From the NCBI GenBank assembly GCA_947631395.1, contig CANRLF010000006.1:28378-92377 (forward strand): 64,000 nucleotides of DNA, read 5' to 3'. This stretch comes from an uncultured Oscillospiraceae bacterium (GTDB taxonomy: Bacteria > Bacillota > Clostridia > Oscillospirales > Oscillospiraceae). The notes beneath the pieces are model-generated. The model saw nothing but the letters and a program-made list of their open reading frames with translations. It made no database searches and was not told the origin of the DNA. The position numbers and the translations under genes were made by a program. Shown in pieces: positions 25,462 through 34,397 of this stretch (positions within the stretch are counted from its first letter, which is position 1; every line of letters starts with the position of its first letter).

Positions 25462-25513
25462 TGATTTTCAGCCCGGTTTAGACACGTTCACGTCGCCTGC
25501 CCCGGATAAAATT

Positions 25514-25540
25514 TTAGCACTCAGCCGTTGCAAGTGCTAA
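25514..25540. promoter_or_regulatory. CIRCE element (HrcA operator)
   Basis: TTAGCACTC, nine bases, AAGTGCTAA: one base differs from the CIRCE consensus second arm GAGTGCTAA. The palindrome extends to 11 bp on each side (ATTTTAGCACT and its complement). A TATAAT at 25558-25563 lies just downstream on the plus strand, so it should control hsp20. The 365-nt stretch 25341-25705 that holds it has no convincing gene. Confidence 0.8.
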
Positions 25541-25705
25541 AATTAACAAATATTTCATATAATTCGCAAAAAAAGTTCATGTTTCAGGACTACCCTATAA
25601 CCATCGGGCGGGGCAATCAGGCCAGCCCGGAAACCGTATCCCGGTCTGCCCCATCGGTGATAAAAATATTCAGGGCGGACATAATAATATTTGGAGGTAT
25701 TTATT

Positions 25706-26161
25706 ATGTTTGAACTCAGACCTTTCCATCGCAATCAGGACATCACCTACAACCCCTTCAAGGCCATGGAGGACTTCGAGAAGCGTTTCTTCGAGGACCC
25801 GTTCACCGGATTTTTTGAAAGTGGCGACATCGCGGAGTTCAAGACCGACATCTCCGACCAGGGCGACAGCTACCTTCTTGAGGCCGATCTTCCCGGCTTT
25901 GACAAGAAGGACATACACCTGGACGTCCAGGGCGACGTACTGACCATCAACGCCCAGCGCCACTCCCAGCACGAGGACAAGGACAAGAAGGGCAACTATA
26001 TCCGCCTGGAACGCTCCTACGGCCAGTATAGCCGCCAATTCGACATCTCCGGCATCGACGCCCACGGCATAAAGGCCAAGTACGAGGACGGCGTCCTGAA
26101 GCTCACCATGCCCAAAAAGCAACAGCAGCTCCCCGAAAGCCACACCCTTGAGATCGAGTAA
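25706..26161 (+). CDS. Hsp20/alpha-crystallin small heat shock protein
   Basis: 151 residues from the ATG at 25706 with GGAGGTATTTATT upstream. The alpha-crystallin domain runs from about 43 to 145: KTDISDQGDSYLLEADLPGFDKKDI, a flexible loop, then GVLKLTMPK. The C-terminal tail carries HTLEIE, and the usual IxI-like contact is only partly kept. It is an ATP-independent holdase that binds unfolding proteins in the cytoplasm. A CIRCE operator lies about 165 nt upstream, so HrcA should repress it outside heat stress. It diverges from the CIS operon and is monocistronic, ending before a strong inverted repeat. Confidence 0.9.
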   Translation: MFELRPFHRNQDITYNPFKAMEDFEKRFFEDPFTGFFESGDIAEFKTDISDQGDSYLLEADLPGFDKKDIHLDVQGDVLTINAQRHSQHEDKDKKGNYIRLERSYGQYSRQFDISGIDAHGIKAKYEDGVLKLTMPKKQQQLPESHTLEIE

Positions 26162-26170
26162 TTCTCAAAA

Positions 26171-26241
26171 CGCAAAATAAAAATGAACCGCACCCCATTT
26201 GTTATGCAGTGTGATTTACCGCTAACAAATGGGGTGCAGTT
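26171..26241 (-). terminator. Terminator of spoVAC, 19-bp inverted repeat
   Basis: Arms 26186-26204 and 26223-26241 pair over 19 bp with one mismatch, loop 18 nt. On the minus strand the stem is followed by TTCATTTTTATTTTG, a T-rich tail, so it ends spoVAC transcription. It may also slow transcripts from hsp20. Confidence 0.6.
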
Positions 26242-26263
26242 TACGCGTCCCTCCGGGGGGTGG

Positions 26264-26707
26264 TTATATGAGCTTGAACAGAACCAAGATTATGCCGTAG
26301 ACGATGCTGCTCGCTATGCCGAATACTATTACGGGGCCGGCGATGATGAACATTTTGGCGGCGGTGCCGGTGATAAAGCCCTCGGTCTTAAATTCCAGTG
26401 CCGGGGACACCACGGAGTTGGCAAAGCCGGTGATGGGGACGAGGGTACCGGCGCCGGCGAACTTGGCTATGTCGTCGTAAACGCCCACTCCCGTCAGGAT
26501 CGCCCCCAGGAACACGAGGATCACGCTCTCCGCCGTGGCGGCGTTCTCCTCGGACAGGCCCATGGCCATCATGCCGTCAAGTATCCCCTGGCCGACACAG
26601 CAGATAAGGCCCCCGACGATAAACGCCTTCAGCATGTTGGGTATGAGCTTGGAGTTGGGCGTCATCTTTTTTACGTACTCCCCGTACTCCTTATTTGTCA
26701 TTTTCAT
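26264..26707 (-). CDS. spoVAC: Stage V sporulation protein AC
   Basis: 147 residues from the ATG at 26707 with AAGGAGGGGTAAT upstream; the longer frame adds an unlikely basic lead. It begins MKMTNKEYGEYVKKMTPNSK, then has FIVGGLICCVGQGI, LGAILTGVGVYDDIAKFAGAGT and VPITGFANSVVSPALEFK, all SpoVAC signatures. There are about four membrane helices. SpoVAC is part of the channel that moves dipicolinic acid into the forespore and releases it in germination. The usual partners spoVAD and spoVAE are not next to it. Confidence 0.9.
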   Translation of the reverse strand: MKMTNKEYGEYVKKMTPNSKLIPNMLKAFIVGGLICCVGQGILDGMMAMGLSEENAATAESVILVFLGAILTGVGVYDDIAKFAGAGTLVPITGFANSVVSPALEFKTEGFITGTAAKMFIIAGPVIVFGIASSIVYGIILVLFKLI

Positions 26708-26791
26708 ATTACCCCTCCTTATATACTGCCGGTATTTTTCCCGCGAGAGGCGAAAAAATTCAAAAATTTTCACCTGTGTACCTTCGGTTTG

Positions 26792-26820
26792 TTGAATTTA
26801 TATTCGACATCTGTTATAAT
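26792..26820 (+). promoter_or_regulatory. Sigma-A type promoter for the L,D-transpeptidase pair
   Basis: TTGAAT (26792-26797), 17-bp spacer, TATAAT (26815-26820), about 50 nt before the TTG start of the zinc-ribbon gene. Confidence 0.65.
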
Positions 26821-26872
26821 GGCCCTATATCAGGCTCCGCTGACGCGGGCCGAAAAAGGGAGTTGAAGCCAG

Positions 26873-28585
26873 TTGTTTTGCAGTAATTGCGGCAAGCAGA
26901 TAAGTGAAGGCGCGTCCTTCTGTACAAATTGCGGCGCTCCGGTAAAGCGTCCCCCCGCTACCGATCCCTCAGCCCGTCAGGCGTCCCAGCCCCCGGTAAA
27001 TAAGGCTCCTGTCCGTCAGCCGGTCCAGCCCCCCAGACAGCCTGTATATAAGCAGCCGGCTCCTCGCCAGACCGGAGATCACGTAAAGTCAGGCGGCTCC
27101 TCCGGCCTTGTGTGGCTCATAGTGGGTATTGTCCTGGCCGTAATCGTAGTCCTGGCGGCGGCGTTCCTTATTTTGCGTCATTTTGATATACCGCCCTTCG
27201 GACATAGCGACGACAGCCCTGAATACTCAGACGGTCTCGGTGACAACGGTGACCAGGACGGCGAAGATAAGCCCGACAGCAGCGGCCCGACAGCAGAGCA
27301 ATATCCCGACACGGTGGTGGTGGAAAACTTTGTCGCCAACCCTGAGCCCTTCAGCGGCCAGAGCTTCGCCATCAACGCCGGCGTCGCCGAAATAAACGGG
27401 GACCTTGTCCACGCCCATGTGGATGTCGGGACCGGCACGGATGTTTACCTCAGTATCCCCACGGGAGTGTCGACGCTGGAAGCGGGCGACAACGTCTACG
27501 TGGACGGTGCCTACCGCTACGTCGGCGGCGGCGCGGGATATTTCGAGAACGCCTCCGTCAAGTGCACGAACAAGCCCGGCTCCCCGGTCTTGTACACCGA
27601 CAGCGAAATGCCCGTGGGCATAAAGGCCCAGGTCGTGGACTACTACAAATATCTCGGTACATTCTCCACCTCCGACACCGTCGAGGCGTTCCTCCAGGCC
27701 GGCGGTCCTCTTGTACAGCTCACCGTGGACGGCGGACAGCTTCAATACACCGTTTCCAACGCCACCGCAGGCCTTGACGAGGTCGCCCAGGTGACAGGCG
27801 CGGTGCCCATGGACGGCTCCCCCGAGGTGAACTTCTATTCCCCTGACGACGGCTGGGGCAACAGCGTCAGCGGCACCATATACCTCTACGCCAGCGGATA
27901 TGTGGCGGTGGAGTCCAGCGTCAACGGCTCCGGCCAGTGGTCCCTGTCCACGCCCTACACAGAGCTCTCGGCCTGCTCCGGCACCGTGCCCGTAATATAC
28001 GAGCCAGCCGGGGACTGCACCCAGGAGATCCGCTGTGTGAGCTCCGGCTCCAAGGCCGTGATGACGCTTTATAACTGGGATCACGGCAAGTGGAAGGAGA
28101 TGCTGACCGTCAACGCCTCCATCGGCTCCAACGGTGTCAACTACAACAAGCGCGAGGGCGACAAGTGCACCCCCGCCGGAACCTTCAATATCCTCTTCGC
28201 CTTCGGCACCCAGAATTTCAGCACGGGCCTGACCTACTACCACGTATCCCCCGGCGATGTGTGGGTCACCGACCCGAACTCATCCTGCTACAACATATAC
28301 CAGTCAAACAACGCCCCGGGCAAGGACTGGTCCTCGGCGGAGGATCTGTACAAAAAATTCACCGGCGGCTCCTCAGTCGCCAACATCTACTTTGATTTCA
28401 ACGGCGACGGCCTTACGTCAAGATCGGCAAGGTACAACGGCGGCTCCGACATCTTCATCGACGGAGTCGGCTCCAGCGGCAAGCTCAACTCGGGCTACGG
28501 CGACATAAAGATCACTGCCTCCGACATGGCTCTGCTCCTGCCCCTTCTGGACACCAACCGCCACCCGAGGATAGTCATTTCCTGA
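26873..28585 (+). CDS. Zinc-ribbon membrane protein with an inactive L,D-transpeptidase-like domain
   Basis: 570 residues from a TTG at 26873 with AAAGGGAG upstream. It starts with a zinc ribbon (CSNCG, 12 residues on CTNCG), then a proline-rich linker, one membrane helix at about 80-102 (GLVWLIVGIVLAVIVVL), an acidic linker and a long outer part. The outer part has OB-like strands from about 140 to 350 and, from about 410, a YkuD/ErfK-like domain. That domain has YNKREGDKCTPAGTFNILFAFG, which matches the REGD..TPAG motif. Its catalytic end is altered: where the active paralogue has IFLHI and AGC, this one has IFIDG and no Cys, so the His and Cys are both lost. It may sense or bind cell wall. 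The next gene begins one base after its stop and is probably its active partner. Confidence 0.75.
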   Translation: MFCSNCGKQISEGASFCTNCGAPVKRPPATDPSARQASQPPVNKAPVRQPVQPPRQPVYKQPAPRQTGDHVKSGGSSGLVWLIVGIVLAVIVVLAAAFLILRHFDIPPFGHSDDSPEYSDGLGDNGDQDGEDKPDSSGPTAEQYPDTVVVENFVANPEPFSGQSFAINAGVAEINGDLVHAHVDVGTGTDVYLSIPTGVSTLEAGDNVYVDGAYRYVGGGAGYFENASVKCTNKPGSPVLYTDSEMPVGIKAQVVDYYKYLGTFSTSDTVEAFLQAGGPLVQLTVDGGQLQYTVSNATAGLDEVAQVTGAVPMDGSPEVNFYSPDDGWGNSVSGTIYLYASGYVAVESSVNGSGQWSLSTPYTELSACSGTVPVIYEPAGDCTQEIRCVSSGSKAVMTLYNWDHGKWKEMLTVNASIGSNGVNYNKREGDKCTPAGTFNILFAFGTQNFSTGLTYYHVSPGDVWVTDPNSSCYNIYQSNNAPGKDWSSAEDLYKKFTGGSSVANIYFDFNGDGLTSRSARYNGGSDIFIDGVGSSGKLNSGYGDIKITASDMALLLPLLDTNRHPRIVIS

Positions 28586-28586
28586 T

Positions 28587-29477
28587 ATGAAGAAATTTTT
28601 ACCGTTATTGGAGGTCCTGGCGATCTGCGCCGCGCTGGTGCTCCTGGCGCTGATGCCCTCCGTGCTGAGCTCCCCGGCCGGTCCCGACGACCCGGACGAG
28701 CCGCTCCAGCCCTCCGGCCCCTCACAGTCCACCGTCCCCACCGATCCGGATGAGCAGGCGGGACCCTCCGAGCCGTCTGAGCCCTCCGAGCCAGCCGACT
28801 CGACCGACTCGACCGAGCCCACCGAACCCACCGAGCCCACGGAGCCCACCGATCCCGTCAAGCCCTCTCAGCCTACGGCCCCGGAGGAAATGACGGCGCT
28901 CCTCACTGAGGCCGGATATGAGCTTTCGGACATCGGCGGCTCACAGCTCATAATCGTCAAGTCCACCGGCAACGAGGCCGAGATATGTGCCTATGACCTC
29001 AACGAGGACCTTGTCTGGAGCAAGCTCGCCCCAACCGCGTCGGGCTTTGTGGGCCGCAACGGCGTGTCACGGGACAAGCGGGAGGGCGACAAAAAGAGTC
29101 CCGCGGGGCTCTTCCCCCTGCCCAGCGCCTTCGGCAACCAGCCGGACCCGGGCTGTAAGCTCCCCTATCGCCAGTCCACCAAAAACAGCTATTGGGTGGA
29201 CGACCCCAACTCCCGGTTTTACAACCAGTGGGTAGAGGACGACGGCAACCGGGATTGGAAAAGCGCCGAGCACATCTCCGCCGTGGGCCGGGCATATAAC
29301 TACGCCGCCGTCATCGGCTATAACCTCGACCCCATCGTCCCCGGCGCCGGCTCAGCCATCTTCCTCCACATCGGCAGCAGCCCCACAGCCGGCTGCGTAG
29401 CCCTTCCTGAGGACCGCCTGATGGAGATCCTCCTCTGGCTCGACCCGGAAAAGTCGCCGGAGATACTGATTTATTAA
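28587..29477 (+). CDS. YkuD-type L,D-transpeptidase, extracellular
   Basis: 296 residues. A signal anchor lies at residues 7-28, followed by a low-complexity linker to about 95 made of Asp, Glu, Pro, Ser and Thr (repeats such as EPTEPTEP). The C-terminal 200 residues have DKREGDKKSPAGLFPLPSAFG, DPNSRFYNQW, and the catalytic IFLHIGSSPTAGCVALP with both His and Cys. This is the COG3786 type of the YkuD family, enzymes that act on peptidoglycan stem peptides outside the cell by L,D-transpeptidation or carboxypeptidation. It shares the layout of the inactive upstream paralogue and is co-transcribed with it. A strong terminator follows. Confidence 0.85.
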   Translation: MKKFLPLLEVLAICAALVLLALMPSVLSSPAGPDDPDEPLQPSGPSQSTVPTDPDEQAGPSEPSEPSEPADSTDSTEPTEPTEPTEPTDPVKPSQPTAPEEMTALLTEAGYELSDIGGSQLIIVKSTGNEAEICAYDLNEDLVWSKLAPTASGFVGRNGVSRDKREGDKKSPAGLFPLPSAFGNQPDPGCKLPYRQSTKNSYWVDDPNSRFYNQWVEDDGNRDWKSAEHISAVGRAYNYAAVIGYNLDPIVPGAGSAIFLHIGSSPTAGCVALPEDRLMEILLWLDPEKSPEILIY

Positions 29478-29494
29478 ATAGTTGCGCTTAAAGC

Positions 29495-29524
29495 AATAGC
29501 GGCGGCCGTCGGGCCGCCGCTATT
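29495..29524. terminator. Bidirectional terminator
   Basis: Perfect 13-bp stem (29495-29507 with 29512-29524) and a 4-nt loop between two convergent genes. T-rich sequence follows on the plus side (GAATTTATT), and TTGCTTTAAG on the minus side. Confidence 0.75.
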
Positions 29525-29569
29525 GAATTTATTCTCACCGGGTTAACAAGAAGTCATCACAGCGTATAT

Positions 29570-31105
29570 TTACTTAAGCGCCTTGCCGCAATTCGGGCAG
29601 AATTTGACTCCCGGTTCAAGCTTCGCCCCGCAGTTGGGGCAGAAGTTTGGACCGGAGGCGGCTCCGGCGGGCTTGAAGGCCGGAGGCGCGTTTGGTGCGG
29701 GTGATTCGCCGGGCAGGACGGTGACAGGCGCTTTGCCTCTTGAGGCTTTTTGCTTCATCAGTATCACTGCCGCGACCGCCGTAGCAACGATGATCAGGCC
29801 GATGACAACGAAGATCACCGGCGACGGGCCGGAATGACCAGAATCGGTTTCAGAGTCCGGCTCCGTATAATAGGGATTTTCAAAGATGCCGTAGCTGGTG
29901 CCTTTATTCACCCAGCAGTAGCGGCTCGACCCGAGGTACCCCGCGTCGTAATATTCCAGTGGGACGACAACATCGCCGTCAGTGTTGATGAAGCCGTGCT
30001 TCCAGCTTTCTGCAACCCATGCCAAGCCCTCGGAAAAAACACTGGCCTCATCATATTGAAGCGGAATGACGATTTCGCCACTGGTGTTGATATAGCCTGA
30101 CTTCCGGTTTCCGTCCGCGTCACGCTTTCGAACACATGCCAAGCCCTCGGAAAAATTTACGGCGAAATCATATTGAAGCGGAATAACAACCTCGCCGCTG
30201 GTGTTGATATAGCCGTACTTCCAGTTTCCGTCCGCGTCACGCTTTCCAACAAATGCCAAGCCCTCGGAAAAATTGACAGCGGCATCATTATATTCCAGTG
30301 GAACAACGACCTCACCGCTGGTGTTGATATAGCCGTACTTCATATTTCCGTTGGCGTCATACTTGCTGACGCGCGCTAAGCCCTCGGAAAAATTGACAGC
30401 GGCATAAAATGTAAAATGATTACAATCATATTCAAACGGAACAACGATCTCTCCACTGGTGTTGATATAGCCGTATTTCCCGTTTTTTACAGTCCACGTC
30501 AGGCCATCGGAAAAATCACCGCTGTTACCATATTGAAGCGGAATAACAACCTCGCCGCTGGTGTTGATATAGCCGTACTTCCAGTTTCCGTCCGCGTCAC
30601 GCTTTCCGACCATAGCCATGCCATCGGAAAAATCACTGGCGTCATCATATTCCAGCGGGACAACGACCTCGCCGACGGTGTTGATATAGCCGTACTTCAT
30701 GTTCCAGTCCGCGTCACGCTTTCCAACCCATGCCAAACCTTCGGAAAAATTTACGGCGAAATCATATTGAAGCGGAATAACAACCTCGCCGCTGGTGTTG
30801 ATATAGCCTAACTTCATGTTCCAGTCCGCGTCACCCTTTCCGACCCGTGCCAAGCCCTCGGAAAAACTGTCGACGTAATCATATTCCTGCATTGCGCCGG
30901 TCGCTAAATCCATATATGTATAATCAAAGCCATTGCTCAGCTCCAGCCAGCCCAACTCGTCGATATAGTTAGAGGGTTCCCCCGGTACAGATAGCCAGGT
31001 GATTTTGATCTCGTCAGTCGCGTCTGCTTCTTCCGCCGCCAGGGCGGGGGAGGACAGGGACAGGACGAGCAGTAGAGTCAATACCATGCAAACCAAGCGT
31101 TTCAT
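29570..31105 (-). CDS. WG-repeat surface protein with C-terminal membrane helix and zinc ribbon
   Basis: 511 residues from the ATG at 31105 with AAAGGGAGAG upstream. A signal peptide (KRLVCMVLTLLLVLSLSSPALAA) ends near residue 24. From about 80 to 390 it has nine or so WG-type repeats of about 39 residues (pattern FSEGLA.V.KRDADGN.KYGYINTSGEVV.PL.Y). A membrane helix lies at about 421-443, and the end is a zinc ribbon with two CPNCG knuckles. This puts the repeats outside and the ribbon inside. WG repeats are protein-binding beta units. Several repeats are almost identical in DNA, so recent internal duplication is likely. Function is not known. Confidence 0.75.
   Translation of the reverse strand: MKRLVCMVLTLLLVLSLSSPALAAEEADATDEIKITWLSVPGEPSNYIDELGWLELSNGFDYTYMDLATGAMQEYDYVDSFSEGLARVGKGDADWNMKLGYINTSGEVVIPLQYDFAVNFSEGLAWVGKRDADWNMKYGYINTVGEVVVPLEYDDASDFSDGMAMVGKRDADGNWKYGYINTSGEVVIPLQYGNSGDFSDGLTWTVKNGKYGYINTSGEIVVPFEYDCNHFTFYAAVNFSEGLARVSKYDANGNMKYGYINTSGEVVVPLEYNDAAVNFSEGLAFVGKRDADGNWKYGYINTSGEVVIPLQYDFAVNFSEGLACVRKRDADGNRKSGYINTSGEIVIPLQYDEASVFSEGLAWVAESWKHGFINTDGDVVVPLEYYDAGYLGSSRYCWVNKGTSYGIFENPYYTEPDSETDSGHSGPSPVIFVVIGLIIVATAVAAVILMKQKASRGKAPVTVLPGESPAPNAPPAFKPAGAASGPNFCPNCGAKLEPGVKFCPNCGKALK
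30115..30880 (-). repeat. Near-identical internal DNA repeats in the WG-repeat gene
   Basis: A 79-bp block is identical at 30170-30248 and 30530-30608, exactly 360 bp (120 codons) apart, and a further close copy of its first half starts near 30770. The repeats are in frame and encode WG units. Confidence 0.8.
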
Positions 31106-31166
31106 TTTTTCTCTCCCTTTTATGCCGAAAATGTACTGTGATGGGTGGCGCTTTCTGCCGATTCCA

Positions 31167-31195
31167 ATAATATCATTCCGTAGCCGAAATGTCAA
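31167..31195 (-). promoter_or_regulatory. Sigma-A type promoter of the WG-repeat gene
   Basis: On the minus strand TTGACA (31195-31190), 17-bp spacer, TATTAT (31172-31167), about 60 nt before the ATG. Confidence 0.7.
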
Positions 31196-31261
31196 CGAGC
31201 CGCGATAATGGTAATATCCGTGCCGCCGGTCTGACCTTTTTATCAAATATTAGTATAAACG

Positions 31262-31299
31262 CCAAAAAAGCGGGCCTCTTTTGAGGTCCGCTTTTTTGG
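31262..31299. terminator. Terminator at the end of the ribosomal operon
   Basis: CCAAAAAAGCGGGCCTC, loop TTTT, then GAGGTCCGCTTTTTTGG, a long stem with one G-T or C-A mismatch depending on strand, with T-runs on both sides. It lies 10 nt after rplQ. Confidence 0.85.
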
Positions 31300-31309
31300 T
31301 TGTGAAATT

Positions 31310-31651
31310 TTACACCAGCTCTATGACGGCCATCTCGGCGGCGTCGCCGCGGCGGGGGCCGACGCGGGTGACGCGGGTGTAGCCACCCTCGCGGGTCTCG
31401 TACTTGGGAGCCAGCTCCTTAAAGACCTTGGTCACCACGTCCTCACGGGTGATGAACTCCAGGGCCTGGCGGCGGGTGGCAAGGGTGTTCTTCTTGCCAA
31501 GGGTTATCATCTTCTCAGCAAGAGGGGCGATCTCACTGGCTCTGGCGTAGGTGGTCTCCAGCTTTCCCTTGTCCAGGAAATCGGTGACCAGCTGACGCAG
31601 GAGAGCCTTGCGCTGATCGGTGGTCTTGCCGAGCTTGCGAGTTCCGGGCAT
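31310..31651 (-). CDS. rplQ: Ribosomal protein L17
   Basis: 113 residues, [22 protein letters not shown], the normal L17 start, and the bacterial length. L17 binds 23S rRNA near the exit-tunnel side of the large subunit. It is the last gene of the S10-spc-alpha operon, 24 nt after rpoA, and is followed at once by the operon terminator. Confidence 0.97.
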   Translation of the reverse strand: MPGTRKLGKTTDQRKALLRQLVTDFLDKGKLETTYARASEIAPLAEKMITLGKKNTLATRRQALEFITREDVVTKVFKELAPKYETREGGYTRVTRVGPRRGDAAEMAVIELV

Positions 31652-31675
31652 ATATTTCTCCTCCTTTGCGCGAAG

Positions 31676-32632
31676 TTAGTTGTTGTCGTCGCTGGCCAGG
31701 CTCAGGCCCATCATTGCCAGCTTGTGGATTACCTCTTCCAGGGACTTGTGGCCCAGGTTGCGCACCTTGATCATCTCAGCCTCCGTTTTGGAGATAAGCT
31801 CCTCCACGGTGTTGATGTTGGCGCGCTTGAGGCAGTTGAAGCTCCGGACGGAAAGGTCCAGCTCCTCGATGGTCATCTCAAGGACCTTGTCCCGCTGGGT
31901 CTCGGCCTTCTCCACGATGAGGGACTTTGAGCCCGCGGCCTCGGAGAGGTCGGTGAACAGGGTGAAGTGGTCACAGAGGATCTTCGCGCCCATGCTCACG
32001 GCGTCCCTGGCGGAGATGGTCTTGTCGGTCCAGACCTCAAGGGTCAGCTTGTCAAAGTCGGTCATGTTCCCAACGCGGGTGTTCTCCACCGCGTAGTTGA
32101 CCTTCAGGACAGGTGTGTAGATGGAGTCCACGGGGATGACGCCGATGACCTGCTGAGTCTGGCCGGCCTTGTTGCGATCAGCGGACACATAGCCACGGCC
32201 GTGGCTCATGGTTATGTCCATGCGCAGGTGGGCGTCAGGGCCCAGGTGAGCGATGACCAGATCCGGGTTCAGGATCTCGACCTCACCGTCGGCCTTTATG
32301 TCGCCGGCGGTGACGGCTCCCTCGCCGATGGCCTCGATATAGACCGTTTTCTCGCCCTCGCAGTGGAGCTTGGCAATGATGCTCTTCAGGTTGAGGACGA
32401 TCTCAGTCACGTCCTCCTTCACGCCGGGGATGGTGCTGAACTCATGGTTCACGCCGGCGATCTTGACGCTTGTCACCGCCGTCCCGGGAAGGGACGAGAG
32501 AAGTATCCTGCGAAGGGAGTTGCCCAGCGTTATGCCGTAGCCGCGCTCCAACGGCTCCACGACATACTTGCCGTAGGATTCGTCTTCGGGGGTCTCAATA
32601 CACTCGATACGCGGCTTCTCAATTTCAATCAC
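31676..32632 (-). CDS. rpoA: RNA polymerase alpha subunit
   Basis: 318 residues. The N-terminal dimer domain has [23 protein letters not shown], and the C-terminal domain has [22 protein letters not shown], with the helix-hairpin-helix used for UP elements and activators. The length is standard. It starts the RNAP assembly (alpha dimer, then beta, beta'). It lies between rpsD and rplQ, as in other Firmicutes. Confidence 0.97.
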   Translation of the reverse strand: MIEIEKPRIECIETPEDESYGKYVVEPLERGYGITLGNSLRRILLSSLPGTAVTSVKIAGVNHEFSTIPGVKEDVTEIVLNLKSIIAKLHCEGEKTVYIEAIGEGAVTAGDIKADGEVEILNPDLVIAHLGPDAHLRMDITMSHGRGYVSADRNKAGQTQQVIGVIPVDSIYTPVLKVNYAVENTRVGNMTDFDKLTLEVWTDKTISARDAVSMGAKILCDHFTLFTDLSEAAGSKSLIVEKAETQRDKVLEMTIEELDLSVRSFNCLKRANINTVEELISKTEAEMIKVRNLGHKSLEEVIHKLAMMGLSLASDDNN

Positions 32633-32702
32633 TAATTTATACCCTCCTTATTAAGTTCAGGCGCTTTCGCGCGATTGCGGTTCGGTTTTCGAGGGCTTAG
32701 TA

Positions 32703-33314
32703 TTACTTGGAATAGAGCTCGACGATGAGCTGCTCCTCCACAGGCAGATCGATGTCCTCCCTGGCGGGATTGGTCAGGACCTTACCGGTCATGTTGTTAA
32801 GGTCCTTCTCAAGCCACTTCGGGGGGGTGACGATGACTGCGTCCTCGCCGGTGAGCCTCTTGAACATGGGGGACTTGCGGCTCTTCTCGCGGACCTCGAT
32901 GACGTCGCCGGGCTTCACAAGATAGGAGGGAACGTCCACCCTCTTGCCGTTCACGTTGAAGTGACCGTGGTTCACGGCCTGACGGGCCTCGCGGCGGGTC
33001 ATGGCAAAGCCGAGACGGTAAATGACGTTATCAAGGCGGCGCTCGATGGTGGTCAGCAACACCTCACCGGTCTGGCCGGGGGCCTTGGCGGCCTTCTCAT
33101 AATATCCGCGGAACTGACGCTCCAGGATGCCGTATACGAACTTGACCTTCTGCTTCTCATTGAGTTGCATGGCGTACTCGCCCTGCTTGCGGCGAATCTG
33201 ACCCTTGGGGTTGCGGATGGTGTCAGACTTCGTCTTTGCGGTATAACCCATGTAAGCAGGAGAAATGCCCAGCGCCTTGCAACGCTTTACGATGGGCTGC
33301 ATATTCTTAGCCAT
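32703..33314 (-). CDS. rpsD: Ribosomal protein S4
   Basis: 203 residues. The N-terminus lacks the four zinc cysteines (only one Cys, at residue 12), so it is the zinc-free type. The S4 RNA-binding domain is at about 93-155 ([23 protein letters not shown], then [14 protein letters not shown]). S4 starts 30S assembly on the 5' domain of 16S rRNA. Here it sits inside the alpha operon between rpsK and rpoA, the layout of many Clostridia, whereas B. subtilis has it elsewhere. Confidence 0.97.
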   Translation of the reverse strand: MAKNMQPIVKRCKALGISPAYMGYTAKTKSDTIRNPKGQIRRKQGEYAMQLNEKQKVKFVYGILERQFRGYYEKAAKAPGQTGEVLLTTIERRLDNVIYRLGFAMTRREARQAVNHGHFNVNGKRVDVPSYLVKPGDVIEVREKSRKSPMFKRLTGEDAVIVTPPKWLEKDLNNMTGKVLTNPAREDIDLPVEEQLIVELYSK

Positions 33315-33338
33315 AGTAAATATTTCCTCCTTCTTCGA

Positions 33339-33740
33339 TCACACGCGGCGGCGCTTAGGCGGCCGGCAGCCATTGTGGGCGATGGGGGTCACGTCCTTGA
33401 TCATGGTGACCTCGAGGCCAACGGTCTGCAGGGCGCGGATAGCGGCCTCACGTCCGGAGCCGGGGCCCTTGACAAAGACCTCGACGGTCTTTAGGCCATG
33501 CTCCATGGCGGCCTTAGCGGCGGTCTCGGCGGCTGTCTGAGCGGCGAAGGGGGTGCTCTTCTTGCTCCCGCGGAAGCCCATTCCGCCGGCGGAGGCCCAG
33601 GAAAGGGCGTTGCCGAAGGAGTCGGTCACGGTGACCATGGTGTTGTTGAAGCTGGAGCTGATATGCACCTGGCCTTTTTCAATGTTCTTGCGCTCGCGGC
33701 GACGGGTACGTACTACCTTGCCTTTAGTGTTTCCTGCCAT
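33339..33740 (-). CDS. rpsK: Ribosomal protein S11
   Basis: 133 residues. A basic N-terminus ([17 protein letters not shown]) is followed by the family core [34 protein letters not shown], then [14 protein letters not shown] and a C-terminal [10 protein letters not shown]11 lines the platform of the 30S subunit near the E-site mRNA. Standard length, in the rpsM-rpsK-rpsD-rpoA order. Confidence 0.97.
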   Translation of the reverse strand: MAGNTKGKVVRTRRRERKNIEKGQVHISSSFNNTMVTVTDSFGNALSWASAGGMGFRGSKKSTPFAAQTAAETAAKAAMEHGLKTVEVFVKGPGSGREAAIRALQTVGLEVTMIKDVTPIAHNGCRPPKRRRV

Positions 33741-33756
33741 AGTGAATATCCCTCCC

Positions 33757-34125
33757 TTACTTCTTCTTATTGGCTATGGTGCGCTTCGGACCCTTGCGGG
33801 TACGGGCGTTGGTCTTGCTTCTCTGTCCGCGGACAGGCAGGCCCCTTCTGTGACGGGTGCCGCGATAGCAGCCGATCTCGGTGAGGCGCTTGATGTCAAG
33901 CGCGACCTGACGCCTCAGATCGCCCTCCACCACATAGTGGTGGTCGATGCACTCACGAAGGGCGGCCTCCTGAGCCTCGGTCAGATCCTTGACGCGGGTG
34001 TCGGGGTTGATGCCGGTCTGCTCCAAAATCTTTTTCGCGCTGGTCCTGCCGATGCCGTACACGTAAGTGAGACCGATCTCAATCCTCTTGTCGCGGGGCA
34101 GGTCAACGCCGGAAATTCTTGCCAT
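33757..34125 (-). CDS. rpsM: Ribosomal protein S13
   Basis: 122 residues, [25 protein letters not shown] at the start and [20 protein letters not shown] near the end, both S13 signatures. It sits in the head of the 30S subunit, makes bridge B1 to the 50S, and touches P-site tRNA by its basic tail. It follows rpmJ. Confidence 0.97.
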   Translation of the reverse strand: MARISGVDLPRDKRIEIGLTYVYGIGRTSAKKILEQTGINPDTRVKDLTEAQEAALRECIDHHYVVEGDLRRQVALDIKRLTEIGCYRGTRHRRGLPVRGQRSKTNARTRKGPKRTIANKKK

Positions 34126-34248
34126 ACTTAATGACCATTCCTTTCAAGTCTTTTTTCATGTTGGTTAGACGCAATGAGCCGGGATTGGGCCGGTGTCCTG
34201 GCGGCGTGCCTTGATACACGGCGGGGCCAGGTCAGGGGCTCGCTCCGG

Positions 34249-34392
<144 letters not shown>

Positions 34393-34397
34393 TTAGT

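Noticed and set aside
25528..25713. 61-codon frame between the CIRCE element and hsp20
   Set aside because: It overlaps the CIRCE element and the hsp20 ribosome site, lacks its own site and has no motif.
26186..26241. Small MITE-like element with 19-bp inverted ends
   Set aside because: No target duplication was found around it, the loop is only 18 nt, and the T-rich tail on the minus side fits a terminator better.
29940..30880. CRISPR-like direct repeats
   Set aside because: The repeats are in-frame coding units of a WG-repeat protein with variable spacing and no unique spacers of even length.
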